From: MPNO01 sp965200535
GTDB taxonomy: Bacteria; Pseudomonadota; Alphaproteobacteria; MPNO01
Length of the DNA stretch: 64,000 nt
Assembly: GCA_965200535.1 (NCBI GenBank)
Contig: CBDAUF010000001.1
Coordinates: 1,674,001-1,738,000 of the forward strand
Reading direction: 5' to 3'
Position numbers and translations under genes: made by a program. Below, in pieces: positions 33,889 through 43,956 of the stretch (positions are counted from its first letter, which is position 1; the number at the start of each line of letters is the position of its first letter). The notes under the pieces are model-generated. The model made no database searches. It was not told the origin of the DNA and saw only the letters and a list, made by a program, of their open reading frames with translations.

Positions 33889-36210
33889 ATGGGCGAATTC
33901 GACATCGGCAATTCGGTGCCGCGGACCGAGGATCCGCGGCTTCTTTCCGGCGGCGGGCGGTATGTCGACGACATCGACCTGCCGGGCCTCTGCCGCGCCT
34001 ATGTCCTGCGGTCTCCGCACGCCCACGCCGCGATCCGCGCGATCGACACCGGGGCCGCCCGAGCGATGCCGGGCGTCCATGCCGTCCTCACCGGCGCCGA
34101 CTACGCGGCGTCGGGCCTCGGCACCATCCAGGCCCAGCTCGTCCTCAGGCAGCGGGACGGCGCGCCGATGGCGCGCCCGCCCTTCGCCCCGCTCGCCATC
34201 GACCGGACGGTCCATGTCGGCGAGGGAGTCGCGGTCGTCGTCGCCGACACCCTGGCCCACGCCAGAGACGCCGCCGAGACCGTCATCGTCGACTACGAGC
34301 CGCTGGCGGCCAACGTCGATACCGCGCTGGCCGATGCGGAGGCGACCCCGGCGCTCTGGCCAGCAGCGGAGAACAACGAGAGCTTCGTCCATTTCCTCGG
34401 CGACCGTGCGGCTGTGGACGCCGGTTTCGCCGGCGCCGCGCACGTCGTCGAACGCCGTTTCGTCATCTCGCGGGTCACCTCCAACACGATGGAGCCGCGC
34501 GCCTTCGTCGGCTGCGTCGACAGCGGCGGGCGCTATACGCTGCACGCCGCGGTCCACTATCCGCACCGCCTGAGGAGCGCGCTGGCGCGGGACATCTTCC
34601 GCCTGCCGGAAAACCGGGTCCGCGTGATCGCCGGCGATGTGGGCGGCAGCTTCGGGCTGCGCGGCGGCATGTATCCGGAACAGATACTCGTCCTCTGGGC
34701 CTCGCGCGAGACCGGCCGGCCGGTGAAATGGACCTGCGAACGCTCGGAGGGGCTGATCAGCGACCACCAGGGCCGCGACAACGTCACCGACGCCGCGCTG
34801 GCCCTCGACCGGGAAGGCAACTTCCTCGCGATGCGGGTGCGCACACGGGTCAATATCGGCGCCTATGTCGCGACCATGGCGGGCGGGCCGGCGACGGCCA
34901 ACCTCGGAACCCTCGCCGGCACCTACGTCACCCCGGCGATCCATGTCGAGACCGCAGGCGTCTTCACCAACACCAACCCGACCTGCCCCTACCGCGGCGC
35001 CGGCCGGCCGGAAGCCGCCTACGTGATCGAGCAGCTGATAGACGCCGCTTCCCGCGCGCTCGGCCGCGATCCGGTCGATCTCCGGCGCCAGAACACCATC
35101 CCCGAGGACGCGATGCCGTACCGGACGGGGCTCATCTTCGAATACGACTGCGGCGCGTTCGAGAAGAATCTCGACCGGGCGCTCGAGATCGCCGACCGCA
35201 GCGGGTTCGAGGCGCGGCGGGCCGCGGCGCGGGCGGACGGCAGGCTGCGCGGGATCGGGATTTCCAACACCATCGAGCGCGCCGGCGCGCCGAGCCAGGA
35301 GCGCGCCCTGCTGCGCTTCGACCCGTCCGGCACCGCGACGCTGTTCGTCGGCACCATCAGCCACGGTCAGGGCCACGAGACGATCTACAAGCAGATCGTC
35401 GCCCAGACGCTCGGCATCGACCCGGCGACCCTCAGGGTGGAGGAAGGCGACTCGGACGCGCTCGCGATCGGCGGGGGCACCGGCGGGTCGCGCTCGGCGA
35501 CACTCGGCGGCTCGGCGGTGCTGCGCGCCGCCGAAAGGATCGTCGACCGGGCGAGGCCGATCGCCGCCCATCTCCTCGAAGCCGCCGAGAGCGACCTCGA
35601 ATTCGCCGACGGCGCCTTTTGCATCGCCGGAACCGACCGCTCGGTGCCGCTTGTCGAGGCGGCCCGGGCCGCCTACCTCCCGTCGCGCCTGCCCCCGGGG
35701 CACGAGCCCGGCCTCGAGGCCGGCGCCGGCTATGTCGCCAGGGTGGAGAACTTTCCCAACGGCTGCCATGTCTGCGAGGTCGAGATCGATCCCGATACCG
35801 GGATCGTCGAAGTCGTCGATTACAGCGTGGTCGACGATGTCGGCACGGTTCTCAACCCGCTCCTGCTGAAGGGCCAGATCCACGGCGGCGTCGCCCAGGG
35901 ACTCGGCCAGGCGGTGATGGAACGGATCGTCTTCGAGCCCGGATCGGGGCAGAACCTGTCGGGATCGTTCATGGACTATGCGATGCCGCGGGCGGACGAC
36001 ATGTGTTCGTTCCGGGTGGAAGCCAACCCGGTGCCGACCGCGACCAACCCGCTCGGCGTCAAGGGCGCGGGCGAGGCGGGAACGGTGGGGGCGCTGCCGG
36101 CGGTCACCAGCGCGGTGCTCGACGCGCTCGCCCCGCTCGGGATCGAGTCCATCGCGATGCCGGCCTCGCCGGAAACGGTGTGGCGCGCCATCCGCGGGGC
36201 CGGCCGATGA
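33889..36210 (+). CDS. Xanthine dehydrogenase family molybdopterin-binding subunit (CoxL form II-like)
   Basis: A 773-residue large subunit of a molybdenum hydroxylase. It opens with VPRTEDPRLLSGGGRYVDDI and carries GGSFGLRGG (about 252-260), PYRGAGRPEAAY (about 367-378), GQGHET and the active-site Glu in VKGAGEAGTVG (about residue 729). The loop motif is PYRGAGR, as in form II CoxL-like hydroxylases, not the AYXCSFR of true aerobic CO dehydrogenase. Iron-sulfur and FAD subunits, normally encoded next to it, are absent here. It is followed within 66 bp by the dienelactone hydrolase. Likely hydroxylates an N-heterocycle or aldehyde. Confidence 0.92.
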   Translation: MGEFDIGNSVPRTEDPRLLSGGGRYVDDIDLPGLCRAYVLRSPHAHAAIRAIDTGAARAMPGVHAVLTGADYAASGLGTIQAQLVLRQRDGAPMARPPFAPLAIDRTVHVGEGVAVVVADTLAHARDAAETVIVDYEPLAANVDTALADAEATPALWPAAENNESFVHFLGDRAAVDAGFAGAAHVVERRFVISRVTSNTMEPRAFVGCVDSGGRYTLHAAVHYPHRLRSALARDIFRLPENRVRVIAGDVGGSFGLRGGMYPEQILVLWASRETGRPVKWTCERSEGLISDHQGRDNVTDAALALDREGNFLAMRVRTRVNIGAYVATMAGGPATANLGTLAGTYVTPAIHVETAGVFTNTNPTCPYRGAGRPEAAYVIEQLIDAASRALGRDPVDLRRQNTIPEDAMPYRTGLIFEYDCGAFEKNLDRALEIADRSGFEARRAAARADGRLRGIGISNTIERAGAPSQERALLRFDPSGTATLFVGTISHGQGHETIYKQIVAQTLGIDPATLRVEEGDSDALAIGGGTGGSRSATLGGSAVLRAAERIVDRARPIAAHLLEAAESDLEFADGAFCIAGTDRSVPLVEAARAAYLPSRLPPGHEPGLEAGAGYVARVENFPNGCHVCEVEIDPDTGIVEVVDYSVVDDVGTVLNPLLLKGQIHGGVAQGLGQAVMERIVFEPGSGQNLSGSFMDYAMPRADDMCSFRVEANPVPTATNPLGVKGAGEAGTVGALPAVTSAVLDALAPLGIESIAMPASPETVWRAIRGAGR

Positions 36211-36276
36211 CTCGCCGCCGCCGCACCGCTATCTTGCCCGCCGGATACTGAAATACGGCTTGCAGGAGACCGCGAT

Positions 36277-36972
36277 ATGAGAGACATCGTTATCCAGGCT
36301 GCGGACGGCGGCGCCTTCGGCGCCTATCTCGCAACCCCGGCGTCGGGCAGCGGCGCCGGTGTGGTGGTCATCCAGGAGATCTTCGGCGTCAACCAGGTGA
36401 TGCGCGACCTCTGCGACGGGTTCGCCGCCGCGGGCTATATCGCCTGTTCGCCCGATCTGTTCTGGCGCCAGGAACCGGGCGTCCAGCTCACCGACAAGAC
36501 CGAGGAAGAGTGGAACAGGGCCTTCGGCTACCTCCAGGGTTTCGATTTCGAGACCGGGGTCGCCGACATCGCCGCAACCATCGCGCATGTGCGCGGGCTC
36601 GACGGGTGCACCGGCAAGGTGGGCGCCGTCGGCTACTGCATGGGCGGCAGCCTCGCCTACATGTCCGCCTGTTTCACCGACTCGGACGCCTCGGTCGGCT
36701 ACTACCCGGTGCAGATCGAGGGCAACATGGACAAGGCAGCCGGCGCCTCGAAACCCGCCATGCTCCACCTCGCGGCGGAGGACGAGTACTGCCCGCCGGA
36801 AGCCCAGAAGACCATCCAGGAGGCGCTCGCCGACAACCCGCTGTTCGCCGTCCACGTCTATCCCGGGGTGGACCATGCCTTCGCCCGCATCGGCGGCGCG
36901 CATTTCGACCAGGCCGCGGCGGACCTCGCCAACGGACGCACGGCGGCATTCTTCGAAACCCATCTCGGATAG
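36277..36972 (+). CDS. Dienelactone hydrolase family protein
   Basis: A 231-residue alpha/beta hydrolase of the carboxymethylenebutenolidase group. The triad is visible: nucleophilic Cys in GYCMGGSL, Asp in the AEDEYCPPE region, and His in GVDHAFARIGG; the family opening VVVIQEIFGVNQVMRD is clear. It cleaves dienelactones from ring-cleavage pathways or acts as a broad esterase. The ATG at 36277 lies 66 bp after the molybdopterin subunit; the quinone oxidoreductase starts 9 bp downstream, so these form one operon. Confidence 0.93.
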   Translation: MRDIVIQAADGGAFGAYLATPASGSGAGVVVIQEIFGVNQVMRDLCDGFAAAGYIACSPDLFWRQEPGVQLTDKTEEEWNRAFGYLQGFDFETGVADIAATIAHVRGLDGCTGKVGAVGYCMGGSLAYMSACFTDSDASVGYYPVQIEGNMDKAAGASKPAMLHLAAEDEYCPPEAQKTIQEALADNPLFAVHVYPGVDHAFARIGGAHFDQAAADLANGRTAAFFETHLG

Positions 36973-36981
36973 GAGCGCCCC

Positions 36982-37956
36982 ATGCCCCACGCCATCCAGA
37001 TCGATCAACCCGGCCCGGCCTCGGCAATGAAATGGCGGGAGATCGAGGTCGGCAAGCCGGGCAAGGGCGAGGTGCGCATCCGCCACACCGCCGTCGGCCT
37101 CAACTACATCGACGTCTACCACCGGACCGGCCTGTACAAGCTGCCGCTGCCGCTGACCCTCGGGATGGAGGGGGCCGGCGTGGTGGAAGCGGTGGGCCGC
37201 GGCGTCGAGGACCTCCGGGCGGGCGACCGCGTCGCCTATGCGAGCATGCCGCTCGGCGCCTATTCGGAGGAACGGCTGATGCCGGCCGACCGGCTGGTCA
37301 AGATTCCGCGCGGCATCGCCGACGAGACCGCGGCGGCGATGATGCTCCAGGGCATGACCGTCCGCTACCTCCTCCGCGAGACCTACCGGGTCAAGAAGGG
37401 CGACACCATCCTGATCCACGCCGCGGCCGGCGGGGTCGGGCTGATCCTCTGCCAGTGGGCCAAGCATCTCGGCGCGACGGTGATCGGCACGGTGGGCAGC
37501 CGGCGCAAGGCGAAGCTCGCCCGCGACCACGGCTGCGATCACGCGATCGTCTACACCGAACAGGATTTCGTCGACCGGGTGCGCAGGATCACCCGGCGGG
37601 AGGGCCTGCCGGTGGTCTACGATTCGGTCGGCAAGGATACCTTCGAGGGCTCGCTCGACTGTCTCCGCCCGCGCGGGGTGATGGTCAGCTTCGGCAATGC
37701 CTCGGGTCCCGTCGATGCCTTCGAGACGGGATTGCTCGCCGCCAAGGGGTCGCTCTACCTGACGCGGCCGTCGCTGCCCCACTACACGGCCTCGCGCAAG
37801 GACCTGACGGCGACGGCGAACGATCTCTTCCGGGTGGTGAGAAACGGCGCGGTGAAGATCGAGGTCAACCAGACCTACGCGCTGAAGGACGCCGCAGAGG
37901 CGCACAGCGACCTCGAGGAGCGCAAGACCACCGGCTCGACGGTCCTGCTCCCGTAG
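36982..37956 (+). CDS. NADPH:quinone oxidoreductase (QOR, zinc-independent MDR family)
   Basis: A 324-residue medium-chain reductase of the quinone oxidoreductase class. Signs: NYIDVYHRTGLY near residue 45, LGMEGAGVVEAVG, the NADPH loop HAAAGGVGLILCQWAKHLGA around residue 150, and the absence of zinc-binding Cys ligands. It reduces quinones by one electron with NADPH. GGAGCG precedes ATG 36982. It converges on rho with a 42-bp gap. Confidence 0.94.
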   Translation: MPHAIQIDQPGPASAMKWREIEVGKPGKGEVRIRHTAVGLNYIDVYHRTGLYKLPLPLTLGMEGAGVVEAVGRGVEDLRAGDRVAYASMPLGAYSEERLMPADRLVKIPRGIADETAAAMMLQGMTVRYLLRETYRVKKGDTILIHAAAGGVGLILCQWAKHLGATVIGTVGSRRKAKLARDHGCDHAIVYTEQDFVDRVRRITRREGLPVVYDSVGKDTFEGSLDCLRPRGVMVSFGNASGPVDAFETGLLAAKGSLYLTRPSLPHYTASRKDLTATANDLFRVVRNGAVKIEVNQTYALKDAAEAHSDLEERKTTGSTVLLP

Positions 37957-37998
37957 CCGCCGCCGCGCGCGGCTCCGCGGGAACCACGCCTGCGCCGG

Positions 37999-39255
<1,257 letters not shown>

Positions 39256-39485
39256 GCGAGCACCGGTCGGTTACGAGGGGAGAGGCATCCGGGATTTTCG
39301 CGCGGGGACGCACTCGGAAACGGATCGCAGCGGGATGCCCGCCGCCCCAGAGGGCCTGTTTGTTGATTTCTGCTGGGGCGGTGCGTGCTTCGGGCTGGCC
39401 GCGCCCAATCCAATTAGCGAATGGCGTGCGGGAAGTCAAACCCTGTTTGCGGCTGTGCGCCGGCCGCGCAGCCCGCGCCGGCGCG

Positions 39486-39932
39486 TCAGAAGGGTTTCAC
39501 GACAGCCAGGATCACGATGCCGACCATGAGCACGGCCGGAAGTTCGTTGACGATCCGGTAGAACCGCGCCGACCGGAGATTGCGGTCCTCCTCGAAGGCC
39601 CGCCGCCACATCGCCAGCGCGGCGTGAATGGCGAGAAGACCCGCGACCAGCGCGAGCTTGGCGTGGATCCAGCCGCCCGCCGCGACGACGACGCCCGGGG
39701 TGGCGAGCAGCAGCCCGCCGGTTACCAAGGATGCAATCATCGCCGGATTGACGATCCCCCGCAGCAGACGCCGTTCCATCGTCTTCAGCATGGCATCGGC
39801 CTCGCCGCCGGGCGGGCGCCCGCAGTGATAGACATAGAGACGAGGGAGGTAGAGCAGACCCGCCATCCAAGCGATCACGCAAACGATGTGGAGGGCGAGA
39901 AGCCAAGGATAGGCATCGGCAAGCCAGGTCAT
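39486..39932 (-). CDS. hemJ: Protoporphyrinogen oxidase HemJ (UPF0093)
   Basis: A 148-residue four-helix membrane protein that oxidises protoporphyrinogen IX in many Gram-negatives. Landmarks are ALHIVCVIAWMAGLLYLPRLYVYH with the functional His near the first membrane segment and HAKLALV with the second His-Lys pair, ending RIVNELPAVLMVGIVILAVVKPF-like. ATG 39932 overlaps the hemH stop (ATGA) and so is preferred to the upstream in-frame ATG at 39959. Last gene of the hemE-hemH-hemJ operon. Confidence 0.95.
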   Translation of the reverse strand: MTWLADAYPWLLALHIVCVIAWMAGLLYLPRLYVYHCGRPPGGEADAMLKTMERRLLRGIVNPAMIASLVTGGLLLATPGVVVAAGGWIHAKLALVAGLLAIHAALAMWRRAFEEDRNLRSARFYRIVNELPAVLMVGIVILAVVKPF

Positions 39933-40966
39933 GCCGCGCACCGGGCGGCGAGGGGGCAATCGGTCTGCCCGGCGGCGCAGGCGGGCGACTGCGATCCCGA
40001 CAGCACCGCATCGGGCGCGGCGACCGCGCGGCGGACAAGGGCGGCGAGCCCCTCGACAAATGCCGGATGGGTGCCGACGGCGGCGGCGCGTTCATAGACC
40101 GGCACCCCGGCGGCGTGCGCAACCTCGCGATAGTCCTCGTCGAGCTCGATCAGGGTTTCCGAATGCTCGGAAACGAATGCGACCGGAGCGACGATCACCG
40201 ATCTCCCCTCAGCTCCGGCGCGCTCGATCTCCCAGTCGGTGTAGGGCCCGATCCATTCGAGCGGGCCGACCCGGCTCTGGTAGCAGATCGCATGATCGAG
40301 ATCCTCCCGCGCGAGCGCCCGGCGGATGGCGGCGACGCTGCGCTCGACCTGGGACCGGTAGGGATCGCCGGCCTCGATAAAGGCCTTCGGCACCCCGTGC
40401 GCCGAATAGAGGATGCGCGGCGGGGCGCCTGTCCAGCCTTCCAGCACGGCCGCGATCCGCGCCGCGGACGCGGCGGCAAAACCGGCATCGTCCGAGTAGC
40501 AGCAGATCCGGACCGTCCTCGCCGGGAGCCGGCCGCCGGCCGCCCGCTCCCACTCCGCGAACGACGAAGCGGTCGTCGCCGAAGAGAACTGCGGATAGAG
40601 GGGCAGAAGCACGACCTTGTCCGGCCCGAAACGCACGACCTGCTGCAGCGCGGTTGCCGTGTCCGGATGCCAGTAACGCATTGCGACGAAAACCCGGATC
40701 GCGGGGTCGGCCAGTTCGCGCTCGAGCGCACGGGCCTGCGCTTCGGTCTGCTCGAGAAGCGGCGACCGGCCGCCCAGCCGCGCGTAGATCCGCCGCGTCT
40801 CGGGCGCCCGCCGCCAGGCGATGAGCCGCGCCAGCATCCGCCGCAGCGGTTGCGGCCGGCGCACGATGGCCGGATCGTTGAAGAGATTGAACAGGAACGG
40901 CCGGACCGCCTCGAGACTGTCCGGGCTGCCCAGATTGAACAGCACGACCGCGGTCCTGAGGGTCAA
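39929..40966 (-). CDS. hemH: Ferrochelatase with candidate [2Fe-2S] cysteines
   Basis: A 345-residue ferrochelatase inserting iron into protoporphyrin IX. It shows FNLGSPDSLEAVRPFLFNLF, the catalytic His in YSAHGVP (residue 190), and SEHSETLIELD with the second active-site Glu. The start is a TTG at 40966 that overlaps the hemE stop as TTGA; no better start exists. The C-terminal tail holds C330, C337 and C343 and the middle has C155-C156, an arrangement recalling the [2Fe-2S]-binding ferrochelatases of Caulobacter and animals, although cluster binding is unproven here. Confidence 0.96.
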   Translation of the reverse strand: MTLRTAVVLFNLGSPDSLEAVRPFLFNLFNDPAIVRRPQPLRRMLARLIAWRRAPETRRIYARLGGRSPLLEQTEAQARALERELADPAIRVFVAMRYWHPDTATALQQVVRFGPDKVVLLPLYPQFSSATTASSFAEWERAAGGRLPARTVRICCYSDDAGFAAASAARIAAVLEGWTGAPPRILYSAHGVPKAFIEAGDPYRSQVERSVAAIRRALAREDLDHAICYQSRVGPLEWIGPYTDWEIERAGAEGRSVIVAPVAFVSEHSETLIELDEDYREVAHAAGVPVYERAAAVGTHPAFVEGLAALVRRAVAAPDAVLSGSQSPACAAGQTDCPLAARCAA

Positions 40967-42003
40967 CGCCTGCCCCTTTTCACGCGGGTAACCAGCGCGG
41001 AGACATGCTCGGGCCGGGTCTCCGGCACCACCCCGTGCCCGAGGTTGAAGACGAACGGGCCGCCGGAGAGCGCGGACAGGATGGCCTCGACCGCTTCCTC
41101 CATCGCCGTCCCGCCCGCCGCAAGAGCCAGCGGATCGAGGTTGCCCTGGACCGCCGCGGAGGGCTGCACCGCACGCGCCGCCCACGCCGGATCCACACTC
41201 TGGTCTATCGAGACGGCGGCGATATCGGGGAGCGCCGCGTAGTCGACGCAGGCGCTGCCGACGCCGCGCGGAAACGCGATCACCGGCGTATCGGGGCAAG
41301 CCTTTCGCACCCTGGCAGCAATCTCGGCGATCGGGCGCAGCGAATACCGGCCGCGCAGCGGGGCGGGCAGGGATCCGGCCCAGCTGTCGAAGATCTGCAC
41401 GGCTTCGGCGCCGGCGCGGATCTGGGCGATCAGATGCTGCGAGACCGCCGCCACCAGTATCGCGATCAGCCGGTCGACAAGCTCCGGTGCGGTGTAGGCG
41501 AGCATGCGCGCCCGTTCGTGACCGCGACTGGCGCCGCCCTCGATCATGTAGGTCGCGATGGTCCACGGGGCTCCCGCGAAACCGATGAGGGAGACGCCGT
41601 CGGGGATGACGGCGCGCACGCCGGCGATCGCCTCGTAGACCGCGGCGAGCCGTGCGGCGATGCCGGAGATCTCCAAGCGTTCGATGTCGGCCATCCCGTC
41701 GACGGGTTCCAGCCTCGGACCCTTCCCCTCCTCGAACCAGACGCGTTGCCCGAGGGCGTGCGGAATCACCAGGATGTCGGAGAAGATGATCGCCGCATCG
41801 AGCTCGTAGCGCCGCAGCGGCTGCAGCGTGGCTTCAACGGTCAATTCCGGCGTGTAGCAGAAATCGAGAAAGGAACCGGCGCGGCGGCGGAGATCGCGGT
41901 ATTCGGGCAAGTGGCGGCCGGCCTGGCGCATCAACCAGACGGGCGGCGCCTCGGCGGCAGCGCCGGAAAGGGTAGCAAGAAGGGGTTTGGCAGCAGACGG
42001 CAC
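40963..42003 (-). CDS. hemE: Uroporphyrinogen decarboxylase
   Basis: A 346-residue TIM-barrel enzyme making coproporphyrinogen III. The signature VWLMRQAGRHLPEYRDLR, the GFAGAPWTIATYMIEGG stretch and FNLGHGVVPETRPEHV are intact. It starts with GTG 42003. It is the first gene of the heme operon and the left boundary of the presumed replication origin, the same relation as in Caulobacter and Rickettsia. Confidence 0.98.
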   Translation of the reverse strand: MPSAAKPLLATLSGAAAEAPPVWLMRQAGRHLPEYRDLRRRAGSFLDFCYTPELTVEATLQPLRRYELDAAIIFSDILVIPHALGQRVWFEEGKGPRLEPVDGMADIERLEISGIAARLAAVYEAIAGVRAVIPDGVSLIGFAGAPWTIATYMIEGGASRGHERARMLAYTAPELVDRLIAILVAAVSQHLIAQIRAGAEAVQIFDSWAGSLPAPLRGRYSLRPIAEIAARVRKACPDTPVIAFPRGVGSACVDYAALPDIAAVSIDQSVDPAWAARAVQPSAAVQGNLDPLALAAGGTAMEEAVEAILSALSGGPFVFNLGHGVVPETRPEHVSALVTRVKRGRR

Positions 42004-42030
42004 GAGGGAAGGGTCCGGTGAGGGAACTGT

Positions 42031-42058
42031 CTGGTCTTTTACTCTACCAAAAGATCAG
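42031..42058. repeat. Inverted repeat in oriC candidate
   Basis: Arms CTGGTCTTTT (42031-42040) and AAAAGATCAG (42049-42058) pair over 10 bp with one G-T type mismatch around an 8-base spacer. It lies in the AT-rich part directly upstream of hemE. Confidence 0.6.
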
Positions 42059-42118
42059 AATCTGGTTGTGGTATTTGTAGGACCGTCCAATGACGGGGAT
42101 TATCGGCCAGCCAGCCGG

Positions 42119-42127
42119 TTGTCCACA
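42119..42127 (+). promoter_or_regulatory. DnaA box (TTGTCCACA)
   Basis: TTGTCCACA differs by one base from the strong consensus TTATCCACA. It is the only near-perfect box I see in the hemE-ppsR gap. Confidence 0.55.
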
Positions 42128-42168
42128 GCGAACTTCCCTTCGAGGAAAAATCGCATTTTCGCGTCTCG

Positions 42169-42189
42169 TTTTCCGGGATAACCGGAAAA
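42169..42189. repeat. Perfect 8-bp inverted repeat in oriC candidate
   Basis: TTTTCCGG (42169-42176) and CCGGAAAA (42182-42189) flank GATAA. The reverse strand of the centre reads CCGGTTATCCCGG, which contains the TTATCC half of a DnaA box. It could be a protein-binding dyad. Confidence 0.6.
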
Positions 42190-42522
42190 TAGGCATGGAT
42201 TCCAACGATATCGGGACGCTCGCTCCAAGGGATGGAACAGTGGATGGAAAATCCCGATCGGGGTTTCGGCGGTCCTGTCCCGGGCGTGCAACAAAACCGC
42301 CCACAGGCGGGTAACCGGGCGCGCGAAACGGGGCGTCCGGGAATGGAAATTGCCCCCGCGGCCCCACGGGCGGACTTGTCCCGGCGATTCACGCGTGAAC
42401 GCACCGACAGTGCACGTCCCGTCATCGGCCGCCTTCGTACAAACCGGAGGAAAGGTCCGTCGCCGGCTTGAACTCACCCGCGGCAGGGGCAAAATCCATA
42501 GGCCGACGGAACCCAGGGCATC

Positions 42523-43356
42523 ATGGCCGAATACACACTCCATCTGGTTTCGGATTCGACCGGAGAGACCACCCAGGGCGTCGTGCGCGCCTGCATGGCG
42601 CAGTTCGAGGGTGTCGACGTCGAGCAGCATCTCTGGCCGATGGTGCGCACGGCGGAGGAGTTGAACACGGTCATCGAGGGTATCCGCAGGGCCCCCGGGG
42701 TGGTCATCTTCACTCTGGTCAACGAGATCACCCGCAGCGCCCTCCAGGAGGAGTGCCGCACGCTCGACGTCCCCTGCGTGTCGGTCATCGACCCGGTGAT
42801 CGAGGCGATGGCGCGCCATTTCCACCGCAAGCAGAGCGGCCGGCCCGGCGGCCAGCATCTCCTCAACGCCGAGTATTTCGACCGTATCGAGGCGATGAAC
42901 TTCGTCCTCGCCCACGACGACGGGCAGCACGCCTGGAGCCTTGAGGAGGCCGATATCGTCCTGGTCGGGGTGTCGCGCACATCGAAGACGCCCACCTCCA
43001 TCTATCTCGCCAACCACTGGGGAATAAAGGCGGCGAACGTGCCCATCGTCCCCGGGATCGACCTGCCCGATGAACTGTTCCGTCTGAAGAAACCGTTCTG
43101 CGTCGGGCTGACGGCGGCATCCGAACGGCTGGTCCAGGTGCGGCGCAACCGCCTGTTGATGCGGCAGCAGGATTCGCTTGGCGAGTATGCCGACATCGAG
43201 GCCGTCAAGAGCGAGGTCCTGACCGCCAGACGCCTCTTCGCCCGCCAGGGCTGGCCCCAGATCGACGTGACCCGGCGCTCGATCGAGGAGACGGCAACCG
43301 CCATCTACCAGCTCTACAAGGGGGCCAGGGACGGCGGCGAGACCGCCGGATCGTGA
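42523..43356 (+). CDS. ppsR: Pyruvate,phosphate dikinase / PEP synthase regulatory kinase-phosphorylase (DUF299, RP001)
   Basis: A 277-residue DUF299 protein, a bifunctional ADP-dependent kinase and Pi-dependent phosphorylase that switches PPDK or PEP synthase off and on at a Thr. The opening HLVSDSTGETTQGVVRA and the phosphate loop GVSRTSKTPTSIYLAN are diagnostic. Its orthologue RP001 flanks the Rickettsia origin. ATG 42523 is the family start. The GTG of maf overlaps its stop, so ppsR-maf-aroE-coaE-dnaQ form one rightward operon. Confidence 0.95.
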   Translation: MAEYTLHLVSDSTGETTQGVVRACMAQFEGVDVEQHLWPMVRTAEELNTVIEGIRRAPGVVIFTLVNEITRSALQEECRTLDVPCVSVIDPVIEAMARHFHRKQSGRPGGQHLLNAEYFDRIEAMNFVLAHDDGQHAWSLEEADIVLVGVSRTSKTPTSIYLANHWGIKAANVPIVPGIDLPDELFRLKKPFCVGLTAASERLVQVRRNRLLMRQQDSLGEYADIEAVKSEVLTARRLFARQGWPQIDVTRRSIEETATAIYQLYKGARDGGETAGS

Positions 43357-43952
43357 CGCAGCGCGCTCCCCTCGTACTCACATCGTCGAGCCCGTCCCGC
43401 GCGGGCCTCCTCCGGGCGGCCGGGGTTCCGGTGGAGATCGTCCCGCCCCGCATCGACGAGGAAGCTGCGAAGCGCCGGCTGCGGGCGGACGGGATCGACG
43501 GCGCCGCGCTCGCCGAACGCCTCGCCGCCGGGAAGGCGCTCAGCCTCTGCGAACCGGGGCGCCTCGTGCTCGGCGCGGATCAGGTGCTGATCCAGGGTTC
43601 GCGCGTGTTCGACAAGCCGGCGGACCGCGCGGCGGCGGCGGAGCAGCTCGCCCTGCTGCGCGGCCGGACCCACCGTTTGGTGAGCGCGGCCTGCATTGCC
43701 GAGGACGGCGAGGCGGTCTGGCAGTCGACCGGGGAGGCGAGGCTCACGATGCGCCGGTTCGGCGATCGGTTCGCCGACGACTATCTCGACCGCATCGGCG
43801 ATGCTGCTTTCGCCGGACCGGGCGCCTACCGGGTCGAGGGACTCGGGATCCAGCTGTTCGACGCGGTCGAGGGCGAACACGCGGTCATTCTCGGCTTGCC
43901 GCTGCTGGCGTTGCTGGCGTATCTCCGCCGCCGGGGCGTGATCGCGGAATAG
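43353..43952 (+). CDS. maf: Maf-family nucleotide pyrophosphatase
   Basis: A 199-residue Maf protein that hydrolyses non-canonical or modified nucleoside triphosphates. The N-terminal TSSSPSRAGLLRAAGV, the acidic VLGADQVL and the R-G-R-T-H-R-L loop are conserved, as is the D-R-I-G-D-A-A-F-A-G-P-G-A-Y-R segment near the end. GTG 43353 overlaps the ppsR stop (GTGA). Confidence 0.94.
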   Translation: MTQRAPLVLTSSSPSRAGLLRAAGVPVEIVPPRIDEEAAKRRLRADGIDGAALAERLAAGKALSLCEPGRLVLGADQVLIQGSRVFDKPADRAAAAEQLALLRGRTHRLVSAACIAEDGEAVWQSTGEARLTMRRFGDRFADDYLDRIGDAAFAGPGAYRVEGLGIQLFDAVEGEHAVILGLPLLALLAYLRRRGVIAE

Positions 43953-43956
43953 GGGC

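Larger units (their letters stand above)
42004..42522. other. Candidate chromosomal replication origin (oriC)
   Basis: A 519-bp gene-free gap between divergent hemE and the ppsR (RP001/DUF299) gene. In Caulobacter crescentus and Rickettsia prowazekii the origin lies exactly between these two genes. The gap holds an AT-rich part (about 42030-42200) in a GC-rich chromosome, a near-consensus DnaA box at 42119-42127, and two inverted repeats (42031-42058 and 42169-42189). Genes on both sides read away from it. Only one good DnaA box was found by eye; other boxes, IHF or CtrA sites could not be confirmed. The promoters of hemE and ppsR must also lie here. Confidence 0.65.
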
